From: Diplolepis rosae
Lineage: Eukaryota > Arthropoda > Insecta > Hymenoptera > Diplolepididae
Direction of reading: 5' to 3'
DNA length: 64,000 bases
Assembly (NCBI GenBank): GCA_030998225.1
Contig: JAPYXD010000391.1
Location: 2,232,001-2,296,000, forward strand
Under the pieces are notes generated by a model. The model was not told the origin of the DNA. It saw nothing but the letters and a program-made list of their open reading frames with translations, and made no database searches. The position numbers were made by a program, and so were the translations under genes. Shown here piece by piece: positions 54,616 through 64,000 of this stretch (the first letter of the stretch is position 1; the number at the start of each line of letters is the position of its first letter).

Positions 54616-55583
54616 TGGGGTGTTTGATATTTACGTGATATTTCTATGAGCGGTCGCCACTAATAACAAACAGCTATCATTGTAGACAAGTTCCATCCTT
54701 CAAACCTCTTCTGTCCGATTTGAGCCAATTCCATTCATTAGTTTACAAGTTACCGTGTCTGAAAGCAACCAACTTCCGAATTTTTTGCAAAGACGGAAAA
54801 AACTGAATTTCGTGTGTTGATTAAACACTAATTTTTGGGCGGAAGAACCTTATCAGAAACCAAGGTCAAACTCAATAAATGTTATTTGGACTTCTGCATA
54901 CACATTTGTGCATGACAAAGCTCTGTGCAAGATGGGTGCTGCAATTGCTAAAAATCGAACAAAAACGCATTTTTGTGACCACTCCGGAGCAAAATTAGGA
55001 CTATTTTAATCGCAATGCGTAAGAGTTTTTGCGTCGATTTGTGACGATGGATGAAACATGGATCCAGCCTTATACTCCGGAATCACATCAAGGGTCAAAA
55101 CGCCTTGACAAAGGAAGAACGATTACTGGAGGATATTATGCTGCATTACTTGATCGATTGGTTGACGAAATCAGAAAGAAACGGCCACGTTTCAAGAAGA
55201 AAAAATTCTTTTTCTCTATGACAACGCAGCATCTCGCACGTTGAACAATGTACACTCAAAAAAGCATGAATTGAGTTTCAAATCGCTTCCGCATCCATCG
55301 TATTCTCCAGACCTGGTCCCCCAGCGACTATTATCTATTCCCAAACCTTAAGAGATAGCTATGTGATAGGTGTTTTGAGTGGAGCGAAGAAGTTGAATGG
55401 GAAACAAAAAGGTATTTTGGAGGGTTTGACAAATTGTATTATTTGAAAGGGATAGAAAAGTTGAAAGATCGTTGGACTCGTTGTATTGAGCTAAAAGGAG
55501 AGTAAGTTGATAGATAAAACCGATTTTTGCCAAAAAAGTAAATTCTTGATTATTTTATTACGTCAGTATCAAACACCCTACTA
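54616..55583 (+). mobile_element. mariner (ETW-type) remnant between SPH-G and SPH-H
   Basis: Copy of the remnant at 14,484-15,450. Here the first catalytic block is intact (LRRFVTMDETWIQPYT against MEETW in copy 1). The frameshifts at the second- and third-Asp blocks are shared. Dead. Confidence 0.75.
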
Positions 55584-55904
55584 AAAAGCATTCGTAAATT
55601 CTCAACTGAGAAAAATTTTGTTTCACGTCTCAAAACGAAACACAGGCCCACTAAAAGAACAAAGTAGTCTGCGCCATGGATAGGACCATGATATTCCTAT
55701 GTATTTTCACCCGCTGAAAACGAATCTGAACTTAGTTTAACCCCTTCACAACTTTATGCTTCTCTGCATTTAAAAAACTTGAAATATCCATGAAGCCGTG
55801 GAATTCACAAAGAAAGATCGAACATATGAGCTCACACTGATAGCAATGGTTCAAGAGATATAGCTATTTGGTTGTAGGTTATAAATTTATAATTGTATTT
55901 TTCA

Positions 55905-56300
55905 ACAAGACGGGGCCACTTGCCACACAGCCAGCGTAACAATCGATCTTTTGCGCACCGTTTTCAAAAATCGAATAATCAGCAGGAATTCTGATATCAA
56001 TTGGCCTCCTCTGAGCTCTGATTTATCTGCGTTAGACTATTTTTCGTGGCGAAATGTTGAGGATAAATGTTACCCTAACCATCCAGAGACGATTGAGGCC
56101 TTGAAACACGAAATCGAAGTTGCCATTCATGGGATCGAAGCCCAAAAACGAAAATGTACTAAAAAATTGGGTTGATCGAATAGGGTACCGTAAGGCTAGC
56201 CGTGGCAGTCATTTGAATAATGTTGTGTTTCATTCTTATATGGAAAGGTTCAATCTTTCTAATAAAACGATCTTTTTGAAAAAATATCCACAAGTTTTTT
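55905..56300 (+). mobile_element. IS630/Tc1-type remnant upstream of SPH-H
   Basis: Copy of 15,765-16,145 that keeps about 45 bp lost there: FKNRIISRNSDINWPPLSSD, LSALDYFSWRNVEDKCYPNH (third catalytic block), then KASRGSHLNNVVFHSYMERF. Dead fragment. Confidence 0.65.
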
Positions 56301-56604
56301 GTTATAGCTGATTCAAATTCCGAATGGTCAAAATACACATCTCATATTTCTGTATCTATGTCACCTAAGAGGTAAGGTTAAATTAATCATAAATATCGTT
56401 GTAACGGGCATTCCTTTTTATCAATGCAAAAAGTCAAACTGAGAATTATATAACTTTTCCATGAAAAAACTATAACCCTGAAACACTTCATGAGCAACTT
56501 TCTTGATCAATTTCCGCACAGAAATTCCAGTAATCAGTCCCGATTTCATTATCTCGATTTTTTACGCGTGGTTGACTGTTTGTCTTAAATTTGACGGGAC
56601 AACA

Positions 56605-56797
56605 GAAAATTTATATCAGCGAGGTCAGCCATGAAGTTGAGGTGAATGTAATAAAACATATATTATACATACGTAAATACTTATCTGGCAAACAAAAATT
56701 ACGTCACAGACCTAGGTACATTTAAGAAGTTCATAAGAGTGTGACTTTTCATACGTACAAAAAAGTATTACAAAACAGTTTCATTGGTGGCGTAATA
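56605..56797 (+). promoter_or_regulatory. SPH-H upstream region (conserved promoter candidate)
   Basis: Same block order as SPH-C: TTTATATCAGCGAGGTCAGC, upstream ATG AAG TTG AGG TGA, AACATATATTATACATACG, TTACGTCACAGACCTAGG. Confidence 0.4.
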
Positions 56798-59700
56798 ATG
56801 TACAAAATCATCCTGGTTCTGCTTTACATCTTCACAATCATCTCGAATTCATTAGGTGAATAAAAATTCATAGAACAATATAAAATATATAAAGAATAAA
56901 CTAATACTTAACGTAGGCTAAATGCGTAACAAGCACTGTTAATTTTATATTGATATATATGTCTCACGTGTTTTTATGTATAATAGGCATGCTTTCTTCC
57001 AACCGTGCCATTTTGAGTTGTAATATGGTAGATTTTTCAGGACTTTAACGCAACTTTGCGAACCGAACTTTTAAAACCAAATCAGCGAATCTTAATTGTT
57101 CTCCTCATAGTGTATGATTATAGTTACTGTACATTTGTAAAACCTAGATTTTATTTTCATAAATATGTTTTTCCACTTGATGCACTTTGAAAAAAAAATT
57201 CTTTTGTATCAATTTATTAAATAATTACTGATATGAGAAAAAGGAATCGCACCAAAAAGCACACTAAATTTATAATTTAATTCAATTCAAAATTCATCAC
57301 TTGGAATAATAAATAGCCATTTCAAGAATGAAAACTCTAGAAAAAAGTATAAAAATTATATATGGCAACATAAAAAATGTAGTAAAAAGTGAAAGATAAC
57401 TATAACTATAGTGTAATGATGTATTAAACAAGTTAATGGCCCTTTACGCTATTGTTTCTTTGCCTAATTACTCCAATCATTTTTGTGAATTTCAGGAAGA
57501 AAAAAGTATGTCCTGAACTTTTGCATTTTTAATATTGACAATTTTTTTACATTGAATCGTCCCTAAGCAGACCTCAACGAAAGTAATATTTGTATCTTTA
57601 TTTATGGATTGAGTGAATAATTTTCCAGTTCCCAGGTTTCTTTATTTGTTGCAGAATCAAATTTAGCATCACTAGAAAATAAAGCACGACGAAGAAGAAG
57701 AAGGATTCCTGAGTATCTCGGCAAAGAAGAATTACAATATGTGGTTTCCGTAGGAGTTTTTAGGGATGCGAATTATAAACACATATGTATGGCAGTTATG
57801 ATCACAAGATTGAACGGAATCACTGCAGGAAAGTGTGGCCATTATGAGTAATTATTCATTAAAACATATATTCATACAGGGTCAGTCGCAAAAGTTTCCA
57901 CACAATCTAAAAAATCCAGAGAACTAGAAATTTTTTTGGCAACGTTGATGTATTTTAGTCAAAATAGCCCCTTTGGACTCGTTCATAATTATGTTTAGGA
58001 TTGCGGTGGTCGACCTTCGAATGTCTTTAATGTCTGCACAACGTTTTCCTTTCATGGTTAAATGTGACTTTCCGAACATACAGAAATCACATGGAGCCAC
58101 ATAAGGTGATTACGGGAAATGGTTGATGGCCAAAGTGCCAATTTAGGTAAAAAAATGCCTTACTTCCTTCTTCGTGATATTCTGTCTACACACGACGAAT
58201 ATGCGCCGCAAAACGCTTCATAAAACCGAGATAAGAAAAACACATTTCTGATAATTTTAACAATTATGAACGAAAGCATAAATGCTAGGCGAAATAAATC
58301 GTATTCCTTTCTATCCATCTTCTAAAACTCCATCTTTCATAACTCTTATCCTGCATGTGTTGCAAAGGTGTGCATTTTTTTTAACATCTTTCAATTTACT
58401 GAGAAAATGCACTGGGAATGCCCTCAAACTGCTTGCATTCGAATCTGCGAATATAATTTATTCAGAGGAAAATGAATGTTGAACTCAAGCTAGATAAATT
58501 ATTGATAGATTAGCACGTGTTGATTTCACTATATTTTAATCTGTATCGATCAGTGAGAAATCACGTAATATTCACTTACGGTTTTTGTTTTTGTATGGAT
58601 TAAAACAAAGTTTTCTATTTTGTCCACGCAAGGGAAAATCCAAACTCAACTCATAGTAGAATACGATTTGTGTCGCCTAGCATTTACCAGGTCTAGAAGT
58701 ATGAAACCGGAATTTCCCTATAGATGGTGCTTGCCATCAGTTTAGGAACCGTAAGACCGCTTCTGCAGCGCCATCTTCTCCCTCTAGCAGCTGAGAAAGT
58801 TTTCAGTAGACAACAACCCAAGTTCGATATACCAGTGTATTTACTACAAGCATCAACATGTCGAGTTTTGTGCCTTCGAACTACGATTTGCGGACAGCAC
58901 TGGTTCTTTGTTATCACTTAAAAATAACTGCTGCAGAATTGCATCGAATGCTTGTCGAAACTTACGGTGAACATGCTCTTGGCAAAACACAGTGTTTCGA
59001 GTGGTTTAAAAAATCCAAAAGTGGTAATTTTGATGTGAGAAACGAAGATCGTGGAAAACCTCCGAAAAAGTGCGTTTGGTGGGATCAGAAGGGTGTTATC
59101 TATTATGAGCTGCTAAAATCTGATGAAACTGTCAAAACGAATCGCTAACAACAGAAAATGATCGATTTAAATCGAACGTTACAACAAAAACGACCGGATT
59201 ATCAAAGATTGCAACACAGTCATTTTTCTTCACGATAATGCCCCATCGCACACAGCGAAACGGGTCAAGGAAACGATCGAGACGTTCAGTTGGGAAATAC
59301 TGGCGCATGCTGCTTATTATCCAGACTTGGCTCTGTCGGATTACCATCTGTTCGCATCACTGGGCCACGCTCTAGATGAACAACGTTTCAATTCGTACGA
59401 AAATGTACGAGAATGGCTGGATAACTGGTTTAATTTAAAAGACGAACAGTTTTATTGGCGTGGCATTCATCACCTTCCGGAGAGGTGAGAAAAATGTGTA
59501 AATAGCAATGGAGATTACTTTGAATAAAATATTTTTGATCATTTTCATGCAAAAGACGTGTAACTTTTGCAAAAAAATTCCGGTTTTTATACTTCTAGAC
59601 CTGGTATGTTTTCTTTCCTGTGTGGGAATCGAACCCGAAAAATGATCGAAATCCGGACGGATAGCCCTAGTTGTAACCAGGAACTGGTCGGGCTATCCAA

Positions 59701-62700
59701 TCAGGAACCTGCCAGAAACGTCACGCTGGTTTGGTTATTTTCCCGACATGAAGGCTGGTCAGGAACCGGCCAGGCTACCCGGTCCTTTTCTGGCTGTTTT
59801 TACTTAATTCACAATTGGACTCATCAGCACTCTATTCTTCATCAATATTTCGATACTTGGTAAATTTACAGCAAATTTTATTGATTTTAAATTTCTACAT
59901 GTTTGAGTCTAAAACACATAGAATCGGGACCAGCCCAGACACAATGGTACAGCCGTTATCGTAAGTTGGGGAGTAACCCCGAAGTAACGGCTCAGCCGCT
60001 AAGAGAAAAATCACTCTCCCCGCAGTAGTGACGATATGGATAGTCCTTACTCACTCTTCCAGACACCTTCCAGAGCGTGGCTTAAGGTGGTTATATCGCG
60101 ACTCAGTGAGTCATAAAAGAGCGTAAAATATATTCTTGATTTGCATCGAATCTTTTGTGTTGTAAAATCCTAAAATTAATTAAGATTAACATTTGTGACC
60201 ATTCTGCGATGTAAATGAGAATAATAAATAAATTATAAAAATATATGTATATATATATATATATATCTTTTCGAAAGAAGCAATGTGGCAACGTCGCACT
60301 CTCTCCATTCCTCTAGTCCGTCATGTTCAAGTGCACATGTATAGAAATCTAACCTACTTTACGGTTGTTGTTGTAGTTTGATTAGTTTGTAAAAATGTCT
60401 GCTGAGGTGAGACACAAAGGTAGATTCTTAAAGAAAAAATAATTAACAAGGAGAGAAAATGTGCAGAAAGCAAATATTAAGCGAAGTGAGCAAAACCGTG
60501 ACAAGATTGTAGACAAAAATGGCGCTAAAGCGAGTGCGAGAGCCACGGCCCATCCTACTGGAAACCGCATAGTAAATTAAAAACTAAAATATCGCCTTAT
60601 GAAGGAATTATTAATGTAAAAAGTAGCATATATATATCATCTATTGAGTTATGAAAATAAAATAAAATTTACAGCAAATTTCAGTTTTTTGATTTCTCGA
60701 ACATTAAATAACTTATTTCAAATTCTTTTGTGTATACGACGTATACCTACTCCTAATTGACTATGAATACGTGTACGCTCGAGCTTGCGTTGCGACGTTG
60801 CCACGTGCTCACTGCTGTCTTCTTCCATTATGGCTGCCGGTAAAATTCGACAGAGTTATAATTTTTGATAGGACAATACAAACTTATTGTACGGTAAAAA
60901 CTTCTTTCAAAAAGCAGACGAATTTTTCAACGCTCGCGGCAAATTTGTATAGTTTTTTGAATACGTAGCATGGATTTTGTAAGTATAATGCTCATTTGAA
61001 ACTTGGGTTCATTTGTCATTGCCATTGACGGTATAGTAATTCATGACCAAACGGCGACACTTCAATTCATGATTTTTCTATAACTAGACTCATGACAAAA
61101 CCGCCGTAAGTCAGCAGTCCTCATCACAGGGTTGACGGAATCTACAGGGGCACTCACTCAATCCGCTTCAAATATGCTTCGGACACTAAATGCTGTTACC
61201 CACTTCGTACACAATCCACGGGGACACACGCGTAATCCACAAGCCTATCTTCAAGAAGAGAAAAGTAACGCCACGTTTTATTGTCCTGTCGAGGATCCCT
61301 CTCGTTGCCAAGGGTGAAATGTGACTGGATCTCCCCCATTTCAAACAAAAACCCAAAGGGAAGTCCCATAACTAAACATCCCAATCGAACGTCGTGGGAA
61401 AGGGTAATTAATTTTGATAACTGCTCGACGTTAACCTTAAAGGTCAGCGCAGAGCCTACTAAGATAAGTGAACGAACACAAAAGAAAACAAACGACAAAG
61501 ACCGCGCTTTCGCTGAATGGTTTAAAGCACCCGAACATATGCCCTTTAGGAAAAGTACTGCGTAACATCTTTGAAAATTTTTAGAAATTTTTAAACATCA
61601 TATAGGTTCACCCTGGCGAAAGTTCCGGATTGAAATTCATTCCAAATCAATTCGCACTATTTCAAGATATTCCGGAATCTGATTCCGAACTAAACCAAAT
61701 TATTCCGAATGACTCTAAAGCAAATTTTCAAACCGAATCAACCCGATGCCAATTCAAAGTCAATCCGAAATTTCATTCCAAATAAATCCGGTCGATTTCG
61801 GATTCATTCGGATTGAAAGTTTGAACTGATTCGAATTGCTTAAATTTATTCGGATTAAGAGTTCGGATTGACTACCGGCCATGTAATACAGCCCAAGTTT
61901 GCCCGACAGGGATCCGGCCAGAAACCTTTTTGTGATGGGGCTAACTGGGGAAATTTCCTTACGGGTCTATTTATATGATAATAAAAAAAATTATTTTTTT
62001 TATAATTTATATATAATCATAAAACACATTACAGTATTCATATGTTATGAGTATAAAGCGATCATAAAACAATAAATAATCATTTCCCATCACTTTTGGA
62101 CAATAACATTCACGTAAAAGTAGAGAGTATTCAGCACTAGTGGAAGTTGCTATCACAATGAATGTTTTAAGATTTTTCAAAAAATCAAACTGTTTAAAAA
62201 AAAAATCGAGCCCGGGTCTTTGAAGCAGTTGACCTTTTCTTGAAAAATAAAAAATAAATTTAACTTTCAGAGAATTAATAAAATTAACATTAATCATTGC
62301 TATCATTTTTAAGAAATGTATAAAGCAATCTCATTTTTAAATTGCAGCTATTATGCACCGAAAGCAGGATTGATTCAAGATGAAAAGAATCTAACTGAAG
62401 AGGATCGAACAAAACTTCATGTGAATACAAAGAGACCTACGCATTCAAATCCGGATATGATTTATACTGTTATCCGTTTTATAGATTTTGACAAATACCT
62501 GTTCGATCAACATGAAGAAAAAATATACCATGAACGACCTGATATTGGAATCATTGTGGTGAGTTCTGCACTCAAAAGAAGACATTTAATGAAAATAAAA
62601 AGCCACGTTTTCAAACTATCAAACTTGCGATATAATCTTTAGTTTTTTAATATAAAAAATATATGAAATATTGGGGAGAAAGCTGACAGAAGATTTCCTG

Positions 62701-63575
62701 GAAACGTTACAGAAAACTTGACTAAAAACTAAAACAATCTTATTCAATGAGCGAGGTGGAATCGTGTATTTTGAATTTTTATGTTTTAAATCTGTAAGGG
62801 GTTTTAAGAAGTATAACTCTAAAACTTCTATGGTATTCTGCTAAATTTACGAGGCTTTTCACGTGGAGGGCCATGTAGTATTTTATCTAAATTATTTGAC
62901 ATTGGGGGTTAAATTCAATGAACCAATAACTAAATTTTCATGCACGAGTATGGAAAGTACTTACGTTATATATGTACACCGTACGTTATATCTAATAAAT
63001 AAAAATCCTTCTTAGTTAAAGAAAAAAGTACAGTTTACGAGACCAGAGCTCCATGTACCAATTTCAAGAATCAAGGAACTGCCAGGAATGACATATTTCA
63101 AGTTGGTAGGAATAAACACCATGGAAACTAGACCTTCAGGAGAAATGATGTTTATGAAGAAGAGTATTGTAAAGATGAATTTCTCTCATATTCTAAACGA
63201 AAATTCATCTCTGAAGCCTTCTCAATTTCATGTTATACGCAATTCTTATAGGAGTGGATTTTTACCAGAGGTCATTACTTCTTTATGTACTTCTATACAT
63301 AATTTTTAATTATCATCTATTATGTACCATATTCTATGAAAAAATATCCCAGGATTAACAAAAGTTTTTTTTAGGACGACTTAGGTGGTCCTGTATATTG
63401 GGGGAATCAGTATGTAGGAATCTTGGTTGAAAATAGGGATCCCATTGTCGTAATAGATGCCATTCTTGAGAAACATATTAATAGAATTATAGCTTCGACA
63501 TGGATTTCAGAGATGAAAGAACGTAAAATCAAAAAAGAAGACGCAGCTTCTACTAGTAGTTCCACTACTTATTGA
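56798..63575 (+). CDS. SPH-H: secreted serine protease homolog, five exons, intact
   Basis: Exons: 56798-56855, 57655-57847, 62348-62558, 63016-63270, 63375-63575; GT-AG, phases 1, 2, 0, 0; 918 nt, 305 residues. Recent duplicate of SPH-C. MYKIILVLLYIFTIISNSL signal; ARRRRRIPEYLGKEELQYVV; HICMAVMITRLNGITAGKC (His to Lys; a Gly-to-Arg change against SPH-C in this block); ERPDIGIIV (Asp kept); KKKVQFTRPELHVP; DDLGGPVYWGNQYVGIL (Ser to Leu). The tail differs from SPH-C: SEMKERKIKKEDAAS in place of SEMKERKLRRRDEAS, several changes within a few codons. AATAAA at 63602-63607. Intron 2 is 4.5 kb and lacks the 90-bp tandem repeat block. Non-catalytic by sequence; function unknown. Confidence 0.78.
58687..59604 (+). 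mobile_element. mariner, internally deleted, SPH-H intron 2
   Basis: Copy of 18,609-19,528. The N-terminal frame is open from ATG 58858 (MSSFVPSNYDLRTALVLCYH, FEWFKKSKSGNFDV; the Trp that is a stop in SPH-C's copy is intact) through the deletion joint to YYELLKSDETVKTNR and a stop. The second-Asp block is frameshifted here. Confidence 0.8.
60240..60268. repeat. (AT)n microsatellite
   Basis: ATATATGTATATATATATAT-type run, longer than the equivalent at 20,165-20,186, so it has changed length since duplication. Confidence 0.7.
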
Positions 63576-63934
63576 ATTCCAGTAAAAATAATTAAAAAAC
63601 TAATAAAATCAACTAGATTCATGGTTATTCCATATGCTATAAGAAAAATCTAGTATTTTCATTGTCAGACCTCGCACCAGTTTTCCTATATCGAAGATAG
63701 AATTTACTTCCTCCACTCTACCATTTTTTATGGAAATTAATGATTTTTCAAGCATAATTTCGGGAATTTTTTTTCAATAAAATGCTAATGTGGAGCGGGT
63801 GAATTCCATCAACGTTCGTATGCAAGGAAAGTCAAAACGAGAAAAGAATTCAATAGAAGTTTTTTAAACATTTTCATTACTCGTTGCCATAAGAGTGCTT
63901 TGCCTTAAAAGTAAATTGGAAATATTGGCACCTG

Positions 63935-64000
63935 TTATACTAGGGTGTTTATTATTTACGTGATATTCCTATGAGCGGTCGCTACAAATAACAAACAGCT
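63935..64000 (+). mobile_element. Start of a mariner (ETW-type), cut by the window end
   Basis: ACTAGGGTGTTTATTATTTA, then GTGATATTCCTATGAGCGGT, identical in layout to 24,461 onward. The coding part lies outside the window. Confidence 0.7.

Larger units (their letters stand above)
50154..64000 (+). repeat. Segmental duplication, copy 2 (runs off the window)
   Basis: Direct copy of about 9,463-24,520 carrying SPH-G and SPH-H with the same embedded mariners and repeats. Differences from copy 1 are small substitutions plus the indels listed under copy 1. The right end is not reached in this window. Confidence 0.9.

Noticed and set aside
8912..63575. Calling the array active trypsin-like proteases
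   Set aside because: The His block reads Lys or Ile and the Ser block reads Leu in every copy where they are present, so proteolysis by the standard triad is not possible.
1..64000. CRISPR array, prophage or bacterial operon
   Set aside because: No regularly spaced repeat-spacer array, no Shine-Dalgarno-led gene strings; introns and mariner elements show a eukaryotic locus.
1..64000. Endogenous virus or polydnavirus segment
   Set aside because: Considered because a parasitoid host is possible. I found no recognisable viral structural or replication gene; the recognisable coding pieces are SPH exons and transposon proteins.

Overview
This is eukaryotic, AT-rich nuclear DNA from an arthropod, most likely an insect. 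The evidence is split genes with GT-AG introns and AATAAA signals, many mariner/Tc1 transposons from several lineages, an R1-like LINE, a Penelope-like retroelement and a Mutator-like element. A hymenopteran such as a parasitoid wasp would fit, but that is a guess from composition and mariner load. Nothing bacterial (operon, CRISPR, Shine-Dalgarno site) is present.

The backbone is a head-to-tail array, all on the + strand, of at least eight copies of one five-exon gene, called here SPH-A to SPH-H. The intact copies are B (8912-13773), C (16631-24093), D (27926-32458), E (36939-42290) and H (56798-63575). A (1256-1815) has only exons 4-5 in view, F (43467-48883) has exons 1-3, and G (50483-54413) has exons 2-5. 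When the exons are joined (intron phases 1, 2, 0, 0) the product is a secreted protein of about 295-305 residues. It reads along its whole length as a chymotrypsin/trypsin (S1) fold without a working active site: the histidine block reads ITAGKC or ITAAIC instead of TAAHC, and the serine block reads (D/E)DLGGP instead of GDSGGP. The aspartate block PDIG is kept except in F. These are serine protease homologs (pseudoproteases) in an expanding, decaying cluster. I do not recognise a named gene.

Layout: 1-1015 repeat Y; 1256-1815 SPH-A tail; 2.1-8.3 kb nested transposon debris (Penelope-like, R1-like LINE, at least five Tc1/mariner fragments); 8.9-13.8 kb SPH-B with a 1.3-kb mariner in intron 3; 14.5-16.1 kb mariner remnants; 16.6-24.1 kb SPH-C with a 5.3-kb intron 2; 24.4-27.3 kb nested mariners; 27.9-32.5 kb SPH-D; 32.8-36.4 kb mariner remnants with a TTAA-flanked insertion; 36.9-42.3 kb SPH-E with two large inverted-repeat elements in its introns; 43.5-48.9 kb SPH-F with a Mutator-like element, itself hit by a mariner, in intron 2; 50.03-50.16 kb a mariner stub; 50.16 kb to the end a second copy of 9.46-24.5 kb carrying SPH-G and SPH-H.

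The array appears to have grown by unequal exchange. Intergenic mariner remnants share the same disabling frameshift and recur at equivalent places, so they were copied with the genes rather than inserted independently. The most recent event is the roughly 14-15 kb duplication whose left breakpoint lies inside a mariner end at about 50,155. It left SPH-F without a tail next to SPH-G without a head, with compatible splice phases.
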